Shown here one piece after another: positions 8,418-16,580 of a stretch of 64,000 nucleotides of DNA. Every line of letters starts with the position of its first letter. Position 1 is the first letter of the stretch. The DNA lies in assembly GCA_934501535.1 (NCBI GenBank), contig CAKSUM010000007.1, positions 1 through 64,000 on the forward strand, in the 5' to 3' direction. Below the pieces are notes generated by a model, which worked only from the letters and a program-made list of their open reading frames with translations, searched no databases and had not been told where the DNA came from. The translations under genes and the position numbers were made by a program. Source of the DNA: an uncultured Clostridia bacterium (GTDB taxonomy: Bacteria; Bacillota; Clostridia; UBA1381).

Positions 8418-9784
8418 CTTTTTACATTCCAATCCTTTTTAATGTACAATTCTCCGTCATATTCCGGGTTGTTTTCCTTATATTTGGCAATTCCTTCATT
8501 ATACACCTTGTCTGCGCGGTTTATAATATCCTCCGCAGTCGCCGTTCCCTGCCAAAATTCATTTGTAAACATATCCGCAAAACTTTGATTATTTCCTAAT
8601 TCTGTTTTGATTGCCTCGGGCGCCTCGTGCGAAATCTCAATAAGCTCACCAAATTCCTTCCAGCCCGCTTTATTGGTTGTTATATTTGCATTCTTTACAA
8701 CCTCTGCATGAACGGGAAGCGATATACATTCATCATAGAGTCTTTGTTCATATTCTTCCGAATACATCCATTTATACACCAATGCAAGCTTTTCAACATC
8801 CTTTATTTCAAGAGATTTTTTATTAATCATAGGTCCGAAGTTTCTTAACGATTTCTGATAATACACATCGTTTATATCCGCAACGGGAATCGGTGCAACG
8901 CCCCAGTCGCATTTTGCCGGGAACTGGTCATTAAGCACGCCTGTATCCCATGATACCGCAAATTTCATTCCGACGTTACCCTCGGCAAACCTTGCTCTTG
9001 CCGCATCGTTGTCAATGTTTTCGCTGCCCGGATATATACTGCCGTCATCTTTTAACTGTTTTGCAAATTCAAGCACCTTTTTCCAAACCGAAAAATCATA
9101 TTGTCCCGTAACCGGATTGTACTCGTTTCTGCCATAGCTTGCCTGCAGAACCGAGCCGAGCTCGTAGTCAACAAATCCTCCCCATTTTATCGGGAAAATA
9201 ATACCGTACTCTCTTTTTGAATTATCGGTAAGCTTTTTTGCATACTCAATTACTTCATCAAGTGTTTGCGGCGGCTTTGCATCGCCGTTTTCATCTACTA
9301 TACCTGCTTTTTTAAACATGTCTTTGTTATATACAAGGCCGAAAGTTATTGTTTCCTGCGGCAGACAATATGTTTTTTCTTTGTAAGTATGTATATTGGG
9401 GATAAGCTCACCGCTGTATTTGCCTACCAGTTCTTCGCCGCCCGGTAAATCTTCAATCGGCGCTATATAACCGTTTTCAACATATTTATCCAAATAACTT
9501 GTTATAAATATATCCGGTGCCTGTCCGGTTTTGAATGCCAGGTCAAGCTGCTCATTCTGGTCGCCTTCTTTGAACGTAATATCAATAGCGACATTATTAT
9601 CCTTGCCTATCCCCTCATTGAACTCTTTTACCATATTTGTAATCACGGCTTTGCCGCCGCCCGAACCGCTCCATACGGATACAGTTGTAATATCTTTTGT
9701 ATCCTTTCCTTTACAGCCCGTTAATGACGCGGACGCAGCTGCAACCGCACACATAACAGATAAAATTTTTGTTACCTTTTTCAT
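8414..9784 (-). CDS. Extracellular sugar-binding lipoprotein of ABC importer
   Basis: A 456-residue solute-binding protein of the CUT1 family. The lipoprotein signal ends in the lipobox LTGC at about residue 24, so it is anchored outside the membrane. Typical elements are VSVWSGSGGGKAV near the N-terminus, AFKTGQAPDIFIT, LPQETITFGLVYNKDMFKKAG, and ARFAEGNVGMKFAVSWD. GGAGGAAAG lies upstream of the ATG. It starts the transporter operon and is preceded by a promoter with an operator shared with the GH43 gene, so the substrate is probably a product of that enzyme such as an arabino- or xylo-oligosaccharide. Confidence 0.9.
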   Translation of the reverse strand: MKKVTKILSVMCAVAAASASLTGCKGKDTKDITTVSVWSGSGGGKAVITNMVKEFNEGIGKDNNVAIDITFKEGDQNEQLDLAFKTGQAPDIFITSYLDKYVENGYIAPIEDLPGGEELVGKYSGELIPNIHTYKEKTYCLPQETITFGLVYNKDMFKKAGIVDENGDAKPPQTLDEVIEYAKKLTDNSKREYGIIFPIKWGGFVDYELGSVLQASYGRNEYNPVTGQYDFSVWKKVLEFAKQLKDDGSIYPGSENIDNDAARARFAEGNVGMKFAVSWDTGVLNDQFPAKCDWGVAPIPVADINDVYYQKSLRNFGPMINKKSLEIKDVEKLALVYKWMYSEEYEQRLYDECISLPVHAEVVKNANITTNKAGWKEFGELIEISHEAPEAIKTELGNNQSFADMFTNEFWQGTATAEDIINRADKVYNEGIAKYKENNPEYDGELYIKKDWNVKR

Positions 9785-9836
9785 TTTCTTTCCTCCGTTC
9801 TTTATTTGTACAAATTGCCTTATTTTTTATATAAAT

Positions 9837-9894
9837 ATCATATGACAAATAGCAAAACAGTACAAGTGGGATAATTTATCCCACTTGTACTGTT
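9837..9894 (-). promoter_or_regulatory. Promoter and 39-bp palindromic operator of the sugar ABC operon
   Basis: TTGTAC (9865-9860) and TATGAT (9842-9837) are 17 bases apart. The -35 end overlaps a perfect inverted repeat at 9856-9894 (19-base arms around one base). Its core AAGTGGGATAATTTATCCCA (9864-9883) recurs in the same register at the GH43 promoter. The palindrome also lies just after the GH43 stop and could slow transcription there, but no good T-run follows. Confidence 0.75.
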
Positions 9895-9905
9895 ATAGGG
9901 TTTGT

Positions 9906-11312
9906 TTATTTAATTTTATAATTACCGAACACCGAAAAATCAATTACGCCCGGTTCTATACCCTCAGGTTTTTTTGTCAGTCTGAGCCGCAATTCCTTTA
10001 CTTTTACGACATCAAATACACCGTAATTTATAATCATATCCTCGTCGGAGTTTCTTTTATCCGCAAGAATACGAACCTCTCCGTTCTCGCAGACACCCTC
10101 AACAATATATCCGAACGGGCCCGGCATTATTCCTGTTTTTACATCCATACCGACATCTTTAAATATAACACGGTATGCACAGACCTCAACATATGATTTC
10201 AGATAAACATGCAGGGTAGGTTCCGTTTTATCTTTCCGGGGCTGCCACCAAGTCAGCATGCTTTCGTCAACCGCATATATTGCGTTGCGTCCTTCCGTAT
10301 AACTGTCCGCGAATACTTTTTCCCTTGCCGTAACCGAAACCAATCCCGTGCTGTTTTGACCTGCCGCAGGCAGTGCTGACGCACAATACATCGGTGTGTC
10401 GCTTACATGATTTACGCATAAATCGTTATCTTCATTTATCGTAACCAAATCCATTCCGATTCTGCGTTCAAACATATATTCATAACATACCGTACAAGTG
10501 TAAAAGACCCATGTCGAATTTCCCGGCCCATCTGTAATACACCCATGCCCGGGGCCTCTGACCAATCCGTTTTTTCTCGACAAAAACGGATTATTCTTCT
10601 GCGGAACAAAATCCCCGAGCGGATTTGTACTCTTGTATGCACCCATAGAATATGAAGAATATTCGGTTCCCGGTGCAACATATGTCAAGTAATATATACC
10701 GTTCTTTTTATAAAGATACGGCCCCTCAAGATACGAAATATCCGAATACTGATTGTATTCACCGCTTCTTTCCCATACGTTTTCCGGCGAAAACTTAAAC
10801 AAGCTTTTCATTTCTGTTACCATATCGGTCGGATTATCACTGTCAAGCTCACACCCTGAAACAGACTTGCCCGGCACAGCGCCTTCATAAAGATACAATC
10901 TGCCGTCATCATCGGAAAAAAGCATAGGATCGAAAAAACTTCGCTCCTTGCCTGCGGTATCTTTAAACCTCCCTGCTGATACAAAAGGTCCTAACGGGCT
11001 GTCGGTTACCAATAATTCCGGTGACAAGCTTGCTGCCATCAGAAATTTCCCTTTATGGTGCACCACGGTAGGCGCATAGCCCGTATCTTCCGGTACAAGA
11101 TCAAAATGTTTCCACGTTTTAAAATCATCACTTACATATACGGTTCCGCATGATGGGTACAAATACCACTTATTTTCATAAAAAATCACTGTCGGATCTG
11201 CGGTTTCTCTCCAGCAATTATACATATTTCCGTTATTTTCAAAGTAATCACGTCCTATCGGATAATCCGGAAGCGGAATAGGATTGCAATATGTATTCTG
11301 ATATTTATTCAA
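9906..11312 (-). CDS. Family 43 glycoside hydrolase
   Basis: A 468-residue five-bladed beta-propeller hydrolase of the arabinofuranosidase/xylosidase type. The three expected acidic residues are visible: Asp in ETADPTVIF (base), Asp in SFFDPMLF (pKa modulator) and Glu in YLEGPYLY (acid). A C-terminal beta-sandwich of about 120 residues follows. The start appears to be TTG 11312 (AGAGGG upstream; the nearer ATG is closed by a stop). No signal peptide is seen, so it should act in the cytoplasm on imported oligosaccharides. It has its own promoter with the same operator as the ABC importer gene downstream. Confidence 0.88.
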   Translation of the reverse strand: MNKYQNTYCNPIPLPDYPIGRDYFENNGNMYNCWRETADPTVIFYENKWYLYPSCGTVYVSDDFKTWKHFDLVPEDTGYAPTVVHHKGKFLMAASLSPELLVTDSPLGPFVSAGRFKDTAGKERSFFDPMLFSDDDGRLYLYEGAVPGKSVSGCELDSDNPTDMVTEMKSLFKFSPENVWERSGEYNQYSDISYLEGPYLYKKNGIYYLTYVAPGTEYSSYSMGAYKSTNPLGDFVPQKNNPFLSRKNGLVRGPGHGCITDGPGNSTWVFYTCTVCYEYMFERRIGMDLVTINEDNDLCVNHVSDTPMYCASALPAAGQNSTGLVSVTAREKVFADSYTEGRNAIYAVDESMLTWWQPRKDKTEPTLHVYLKSYVEVCAYRVIFKDVGMDVKTGIMPGPFGYIVEGVCENGEVRILADKRNSDEDMIINYGVFDVVKVKELRLRLTKKPEGIEPGVIDFSVFGNYKIK

Positions 11313-11341
11313 AACATCAACACCCTCTCTATTTTTTTATT

Positions 11342-11388
11342 ATTGTATTACATGTATAACAGCAACACAAGGGGGATAATTTATACCA
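11342..11388 (-). promoter_or_regulatory. Promoter and operator of the GH43 gene
   Basis: TTGTGT (11370-11365) and TACAAT (11347-11342) with a 17-base spacer. The operator core AAGGGGGATAATTTATACCA (11369-11388) matches 18 of 20 bases with the site before the ABC operon and overlaps the -35 at the identical position. An unknown local regulator must recognise both. Confidence 0.75.
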
Positions 11389-11426
11389 TTTTTCTTATTA
11401 TATATCCTATATGAAACTTTCCGCAC

Positions 11427-11466
11427 AAAGCAAAACAAGCTGCTCATAAAAGAACAGCTTGTTTTA
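11427..11466. terminator. Bidirectional-looking hairpin after glpP
   Basis: AAACAAGCTG (11433-11442) pairs with CAGCTTGTTT (11455-11464) and U-rich sequence follows on both strands. It lies about 135 bases beyond the glpP stop. The bases between it and glpP are AT-rich and hold nothing recognisable. Confidence 0.65.
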
Positions 11467-11599
11467 TCCACAAAAATCCTTTATAATGATGTAAGAAACA
11501 TTACTCATATATTATACCACTATATATTGTATTTGTCAATAGTTTTTTGCAAAAATATTACATTGTTTTCATTTTTATTGCAGACGAGCAAAACTGTCT

Positions 11600-12142
11600 T
11601 TAGTTCCAAAGCTCTTTTTTACCAGTTGAAACTGCAAACGCACCGCTGTTGAGTATTTCGGAAATCTCCTCGTTGTTTTCAATTAAGCCTCCTGCAATGA
11701 CCGGCTTATCCGTTTTTCTTTTAAATTTATTTATCACTTTAGGCATGATGCCGGGCATAATTTCAATCATATCCGCTTTTGAAGACTTGAGCCCTTCAAG
11801 CGTGGTTTCAATCGAATGAGAGTCGACCGCAAAAAATCTTTGTACAGCAAACAGCCCCTCTTCTTTTGCTAATTTTATCAGATTGGCACGTGTACTTATA
11901 ATTCCGTCAATACCGATGTCTCTGAGAAAAAGTATGCCGTATTTGTCTTTGCCAATTCCTTCTGCAAGGTCAATATGTATAAACAGTTTTTTTCCTGCAT
12001 TATGCACTTGCTCCGTATTTTCGCGTACGGAAACGATATTTGCGCATAAATCGAAAATCACTTCCACATCGGATTTCAGCGCGGCTTCCATTTCGGACTG
12101 CGTCCGTACGGCGGCAATGATTCTGTTCGTCACCTCATTCAT
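11600..12142 (-). CDS. glpP: Glycerol-3-phosphate responsive antiterminator GlpP
   Basis: A 180-residue TIM-barrel-like RNA-binding regulator. In Bacillus, GlpP bound to glycerol-3-phosphate prevents early termination in glp leader RNAs. Family signatures are visible: FDLCANI near residue 31, FIHIDLAEGIGKDKYGILFL, GIISTRANLIKLAKEEGLF, QRFFAVDSHS, MIEIMPGIMPK and PVIAGGLI. It is the last gene of the glp operon, after the two FAD oxidoreductases and the DUF1667 protein. The operon leader has the expected promoter plus terminator (15204-15299), a likely target of this protein. Confidence 0.92.
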   Translation of the reverse strand: MNEVTNRIIAAVRTQSEMEAALKSDVEVIFDLCANIVSVRENTEQVHNAGKKLFIHIDLAEGIGKDKYGILFLRDIGIDGIISTRANLIKLAKEEGLFAVQRFFAVDSHSIETTLEGLKSSKADMIEIMPGIMPKVINKFKRKTDKPVIAGGLIENNEEISEILNSGAFAVSTGKKELWN

Positions 12143-12170
12143 AGCTAAACACTCCCTAAAGTTATGATAA

Positions 12171-12509
12171 TCATTTCCCGGTAATTATAATGTTACTTCC
12201 AAATATATTTTCGAGTATAATATCTCCCCGATTAAAATTTGATTTGATAACGGTACCGTTAATTATTTTCATGCAATCAAAGATTTTATTTTTCGGAATA
12301 GGTCTGTCTGTTTTTACCGGAACAACCGTGCCGTCCTCGCAGCGTACGGTCGAAGTAATTGTACGAGTCGGATTTGTACATTCGTCCTTGGCATATTTCT
12401 CACCTCTCGGACATGTATTTCCGGTTACGGAAATGACCTTTTTATCTTCCACATTCACTTCAAGACGGCACCCCATAGGGCACACAATACATGTTAATTT
12501 TCTTATCAT
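12171..12509 (-). CDS. DUF1667 protein of the glycerol-3-phosphate oxidase cluster
   Basis: A 112-residue protein beginning RKLTCIVCPMGC with further Cys in NTCPRGEKYA, suggesting metal or Fe-S binding. The family is regularly found with a GlpA-like dehydrogenase and a second FAD oxidoreductase in Clostridia, and is thought to belong to one electron-transfer complex with them; the exact role is not established. It starts six bases after the upstream gene and precedes glpP. No membrane segment is visible. Confidence 0.88.
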   Translation of the reverse strand: MIRKLTCIVCPMGCRLEVNVEDKKVISVTGNTCPRGEKYAKDECTNPTRTITSTVRCEDGTVVPVKTDRPIPKNKIFDCMKIINGTVIKSNFNRGDIILENIFGSNIIITGK

Positions 12510-12514
12510 AACCG

Positions 12515-13750
12515 TTACACCTCCAATTCAAACTTTATTTCGTCCGTATTTTCAAACAGTCCGCTGTCTATACGCATACTTTCCATTTCGCCGGGTGCAA
12601 CTTTTACCTTTTTCTTGGACAGTACAACGTTTCCTTTGCTGTCACGAATATTAATTTTTACATTTCTGTACACATTATCTACACGGAAATATACCGTAAT
12701 ATCTTTCGCGGATGTAATTTTCTGCGGAACGGTGTAGCGTATTTTTCCGTCTGTTTTTATGTTTACCGAAATTTCCTTTTTGCAATTTCCGTTAATATAT
12801 TCTGCCGCACTTCTGCCTGCGGTTTCTGCCTCATCCGAAACAAAATCAACAAGATCATGTACGTGCAAAACGTTTCCGCAGGCAAAAATACCCTCAATGC
12901 CGGTTTGCCTGTCCTGGTCAACTATCGCGCCGTTTGTAACTCTGTCGAGTGTAATTCCGGCGCCTTTGGTAAGCTCATTTTCGGGAATAAGTCCTACCGA
13001 CAGCAGCAGCGTGTCACACGGAATATACTCTCTTGTTTCGGCAATAGGCTTTCTGTGCTCGTCAACTTTGGCTATAGTCACGCCCTCCAGACGCTCTCTG
13101 CCGTGAATTTCAACAACAGTATGACTTAATTTAAGCGGAATATCAAAATCGTGCAGGCATTGTTCGATGTTTCTTGCAAGTCCTCCCGAATACGGCATCA
13201 GTTCACACACCGCATGAACCTTTGCACCCTCTAATGTCATTCTTCTCGCCATAATCAGCCCGATGTCGCCCGAACCCAATATAACTACATTTTTACCGGG
13301 CATATATCCTTTCATATTCACAAATTTTTGGGCTGTTCCGGCACTGTAAATTCCTGCCGGACGGCTTCCCGGGATATTCAGCGCACCCTTTGGTCTTTCA
13401 CGGCAGCCCATGGCAAGTATGATTGCCTTTGCCTGAATTTGAAACACTCCGTCCTCACAATTCGTCGCCGTTATCACTTTATCTTCGGATATATCAAGCA
13501 CCATTGTATTCAGCTTGTACGGAATTCCAAGCTCTCTGACCTTTTGCTCATATCGCCATGCATATTCCGGTCCTGTCAGTTCTTCACCGAATTTGTGCAA
13601 ACCGAAACCGTTATGTATACACTGCCTCAATATGCCGCCGAGTGCATTGTCGCGCTCCAGTATCATTATATCTTTTATACCGCTTTCATAAGCGGCACAT
13701 GCTGCGCTCATTCCTGCCGGGCCTCCGCCTATTATAACTAAATCTGTCAT
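12515..13750 (-). CDS. FAD-dependent pyridine nucleotide-disulfide-type oxidoreductase
   Basis: A roughly 411-residue flavoprotein. It has the dinucleotide motifs VIIGGGPAGMSAACAA at the N-terminus and VVILGSGDIGLIMARRM in the middle, and the FAD motif GIEGIFACGNVLHVHDLVD. Residues near 43-47 (CIHNGFG) sit where related enzymes have redox-active residues. The start is ATG 13750, one base after the upstream stop and with AGGAGG, not the longer frame to 13783. Beside a GlpA-like dehydrogenase and DUF1667 it probably passes electrons from glycerol-3-phosphate to an acceptor. The last 90 residues are a beta-rich extension. Confidence 0.88.
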   Translation of the reverse strand: MTDLVIIGGGPAGMSAACAAYESGIKDIMILERDNALGGILRQCIHNGFGLHKFGEELTGPEYAWRYEQKVRELGIPYKLNTMVLDISEDKVITATNCEDGVFQIQAKAIILAMGCRERPKGALNIPGSRPAGIYSAGTAQKFVNMKGYMPGKNVVILGSGDIGLIMARRMTLEGAKVHAVCELMPYSGGLARNIEQCLHDFDIPLKLSHTVVEIHGRERLEGVTIAKVDEHRKPIAETREYIPCDTLLLSVGLIPENELTKGAGITLDRVTNGAIVDQDRQTGIEGIFACGNVLHVHDLVDFVSDEAETAGRSAAEYINGNCKKEISVNIKTDGKIRYTVPQKITSAKDITVYFRVDNVYRNVKINIRDSKGNVVLSKKKVKVAPGEMESMRIDSGLFENTDEIKFELEV

Positions 13751-13751
13751 T

Positions 13752-15179
13752 TTAATCCTCCTTGGTTTTGCCTGTATTAACATACGATTTTCCGCCGCAT
13801 TTTGTCACGGATTGATAGTCTATGCCAAGCTCGCGCGATAAAATTTCGGTGATATACGGCATACAAAATCCACCCTGACATCTCCCCATCTGCGCCCTGG
13901 TTCTGCGCTTTATGCCGTCTAAATCTCTCGCACCCGGATTGGTATGTATCGCCTCGATAATTTCGCCCTCGGTAACGGTTTCGCAGCGGCAGATAACTCT
14001 GCCGAAGCTTTTATCTTTTGCAATAATCCGGTTTTTCTCCTCCTGCCCTGCGTCACGGAAATAATGAGCCGGTTTTCGGATTGGATTGTACCCGGGCTTT
14101 TCTTCTAAATTTATATCTTTTTTCAGCATGCCGACAACATATTCCGCTATTGCCGGAGACGCGGACAGTCCCGGAGATTCAATTCCTGCAACATTGACAA
14201 ATCCCTTTTGCGGTGAATTAATTATAAAATCGCCGCTGTCGCCGGCGGCTCTCAGTCCGCAAAACGAAGTTATGGATTTATTAAGCATAATACCGTCCAC
14301 ATTTTCCGCCGATTCCTTTATTATTTTTGCAAAACCCTCTGCGGTAGTTTTTTTGTCATCTTTATCTGAAATATCTTCCGATGTCGGGCCCAAAAGCAAG
14401 TTGTTATCAACCGTCGGCGATACTAAAATACCCTTGCCCATTTCAGACGGCGTGCGAAATATAGTATGTGTTACAAGAGAGCCGCATTCTTTGTCGAGCA
14501 GTATATACTCGCCCCTTCTCGGGTGAATTGTAAAGGAGGCATCTCCTGCCATTTTTGCTATTGTATCCGAGAACAGTCCCGCAGCGTTAATTACAAATTT
14601 AGCTTCGACTTTTTCATTTTCGGACGCGATTTCATATATTCCGTTTTTACACTCTATAGATTTAACTTCAAAGTTCAACTTTAAATCAGCGCCGTTATCC
14701 ATTGCATTTCCGACGGCTGCAACAGCCAATTCATACGGGCAGATAATCGCCCCGGTCGGCGCATAAAGCGCACATATTGCATTATCGGAAATGTTCGGTT
14801 CTTTTTTGTGCAGCTCGTCTTTTTGCAAAATTTCCAGTCCTTTTACACCGTTTTTGCAGCCGCGGTTGTATAATTCCCATATCGTTTTTTTGTCATCATC
14901 ATTAAAACCGATTACAAGCGAACCGTTATTTTTATATTTTACCCCCAATTCTTCGGCAATACGCGGCATCATCTGCGAGCCTTTAACGTTAAGCTGTGCC
15001 TTCAAACTGCCTTCCTTTGCGTCAAATCCGGCATGGACTATTGCGGAATTAGCCTTTGTCGCACCCATGGCAACATCATTTTCTTTTTCAAGGATACAAA
15101 TACTTACATTATATTTTGCAAGCGTTCTGGCAATCATTCCGCCGATAATCCCCGCACCGATAATTGCAATATCATACAT
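13752..15179 (-). CDS. glpA: Glycerol-3-phosphate dehydrogenase-like FAD oxidoreductase
   Basis: A 475-residue flavoenzyme expected to oxidise glycerol-3-phosphate to dihydroxyacetone phosphate. A DAO fold begins IAIIGAGIIGGMIARTL, continues with FVINAAGLFSD and RRGEYILLDKE, and ends with a BFD-like [2Fe-2S] domain (VICRCETVTEGEI ... MGRCQGGFCMPYI) holding four Cys. I choose ATG 15179 because GGAGGA is six bases upstream; the ATG two codons earlier is too close. It is first in the operon with DUF1667 and glpP. No glycerol kinase or facilitator gene is in the window. Confidence 0.85.
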   Translation of the reverse strand: MYDIAIIGAGIIGGMIARTLAKYNVSICILEKENDVAMGATKANSAIVHAGFDAKEGSLKAQLNVKGSQMMPRIAEELGVKYKNNGSLVIGFNDDDKKTIWELYNRGCKNGVKGLEILQKDELHKKEPNISDNAICALYAPTGAIICPYELAVAAVGNAMDNGADLKLNFEVKSIECKNGIYEIASENEKVEAKFVINAAGLFSDTIAKMAGDASFTIHPRRGEYILLDKECGSLVTHTIFRTPSEMGKGILVSPTVDNNLLLGPTSEDISDKDDKKTTAEGFAKIIKESAENVDGIMLNKSITSFCGLRAAGDSGDFIINSPQKGFVNVAGIESPGLSASPAIAEYVVGMLKKDINLEEKPGYNPIRKPAHYFRDAGQEEKNRIIAKDKSFGRVICRCETVTEGEIIEAIHTNPGARDLDGIKRRTRAQMGRCQGGFCMPYITEILSRELGIDYQSVTKCGGKSYVNTGKTKED

Positions 15180-15203
15180 AGTCATTCCTCCGTTTTACAA
15201 ATA

Positions 15204-15250
15204 TAAAAAGACGCATCAAAAAAACATGTCGGTTACTTTTGATACGTCTC
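15204..15250 (-). terminator. Leader terminator of the glp operon, likely GlpP target
   Basis: On the minus strand GACGTATCAAAA (15248-15237) pairs with TTTTGATGCGTC (15221-15210), followed by TTTTTATAT. It lies between a strong promoter (15271-15299) and the first glp gene, the classical layout for GlpP-controlled antitermination. It might instead end hydF transcripts; both can be true. Confidence 0.8.
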
Positions 15251-15270
15251 ACAATCTCTATATCATTATA

Positions 15271-15299
15271 ATAATATCATTATTATTTGATTTTGTCAA
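15271..15299 (-). promoter_or_regulatory. Promoter of the glp operon
   Basis: TTGACA (15299-15294), a 17-base spacer and TATTAT (15276-15271). The predicted start near 15264 gives a leader of about 85 bases containing the terminator at 15204-15250. Confidence 0.75.
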
Positions 15300-15326
15300 T
15301 ATTTTTTTGTTATTTTGTCAACACAT

Positions 15327-16532
15327 TTATTTCAGTTCTTTAAGAATGTCTGGAAACGGCGCAAGCGCTCTTTTTAATATTCCGGTCAGCTGCGCCAGCA
15401 TAATTCCGTAATTTGTGATAGGCACTCCTCCTTTGCGCGCATATCCGATTCGCGCCTGCATTTCACGTTCATTAATCATGCATGCTCCGCAATGAACAAT
15501 AAGAGAATATTTTGAGGTATCCTGCGGAAATTCTCCGCCCGATGTAAATTCAAAATTCAGTTTTTTGCCCGTATATTCCGAAATCATTTTCGGTAATTTT
15601 ACCGTCCCGATATCCTCACACTGCCTGTGATGCGTGCACCCTTCCGAAATCAGCACTGTGTCATTATCCTTCAGTTTGTCAAGCATTGCGGCACCGCGCA
15701 CCGCCTCCGGCAAGCTGCCCTTATATCTCGCAAAAAGTATCGAAAATGACGTCAGCATAATATCCTCCGGAGTGTCACGGCTGACAGACGCAAAAGCCTG
15801 GGAGTCGGTAACTACCAATTTTGGTTTTACCGCCAGCTTGCCGAGCACCGTTTTCAATTCCGTTTCACGGACTACAACATTTATCGCATTTTTTGCCAAA
15901 ATGTCGCGTATTGTCTGCTGCTGCGGCAAAATGAGTCTGCCTTTCGGTGCTGATGAATCAATCGGCGTTACAAGTATTACAATATCATTCGGCTCAATTA
16001 AGTCACCCAATATTGTTTTTTCCTCATCACGGTTAATCATGCGCGCAATTGTTTCTTTCAGCTTGTCTATATTTATGCCCTTTTCTGCACTGACATAGAT
16101 AACATTGTCCGCCGTTTTTTCGGGCGTTTCAAACAAATCACATTTATTAAACGCGATGATATACGGAATATTTCTTTTTTTGAAAATCTCAATCAATTCG
16201 TTATCGGCGCTCTGCAGTCCTTTGTTTCCGTCCGCGACCAGCACCGCCGCGTCCGCTTTATCGACGGCGCGCATTGCCCTGTCAACACGCATTTTGCCCA
16301 GCTCTCCCTCATCGTCAATTCCCGGCGTATCAATAATTACTACCGGGCCTAATGGCAGAATTTCCATCGCTTTTTGAACCGGGTCCGTTGTTGTGCCGAG
16401 AGTATCCGACACAAGCGAAATTTTTTGACCGGTAACAGCATTTACAACACTGGATTTTCCTGCGTTTCTTATTCCGCAGAATATTATGTGCGGACGTTCC
16501 GCCGAAACCTGTGTGCTCAAATTAATGTTCAT
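15327..16532 (-). CDS. hydF: [FeFe]-hydrogenase H-cluster maturation GTPase HydF
   Basis: Scaffold GTPase on which the 2Fe subcluster is assembled before transfer to hydrogenase. The N-terminal GTPase domain has IRNAGKSSVVNA (Walker A), TDPVQKAM, IIDTPGIDD and FNKCD. The middle has the dimerisation domain (PIDSSAPKGRLILPQQQ). The C-terminal cluster-binding domain has CTHHRQCED and VHCGACMINEREM, matching the HydF CxHx(n)CxxC pattern. Start at ATG 16532 (GGAGGA five bases upstream) gives 401 residues. hydG lies 48 bases upstream on the same strand, and hydE is not in the window. Confidence 0.95.
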   Translation of the reverse strand: MNINLSTQVSAERPHIIFCGIRNAGKSSVVNAVTGQKISLVSDTLGTTTDPVQKAMEILPLGPVVIIDTPGIDDEGELGKMRVDRAMRAVDKADAAVLVADGNKGLQSADNELIEIFKKRNIPYIIAFNKCDLFETPEKTADNVIYVSAEKGINIDKLKETIARMINRDEEKTILGDLIEPNDIVILVTPIDSSAPKGRLILPQQQTIRDILAKNAINVVVRETELKTVLGKLAVKPKLVVTDSQAFASVSRDTPEDIMLTSFSILFARYKGSLPEAVRGAAMLDKLKDNDTVLISEGCTHHRQCEDIGTVKLPKMISEYTGKKLNFEFTSGGEFPQDTSKYSLIVHCGACMINEREMQARIGYARKGGVPITNYGIMLAQLTGILKRALAPFPDILKELK

Positions 16533-16580
16533 AATGTCCTCCGTTTCACCGCGCCGACGCGGCAATAACCTTCTTCGTTG

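Noticed and set aside
15634..16098. Long plus-strand ORFs opposite hydF and mutS2
   Set aside because: Antisense to strongly conserved genes, without ribosome binding sites; composition artefact of codon usage.
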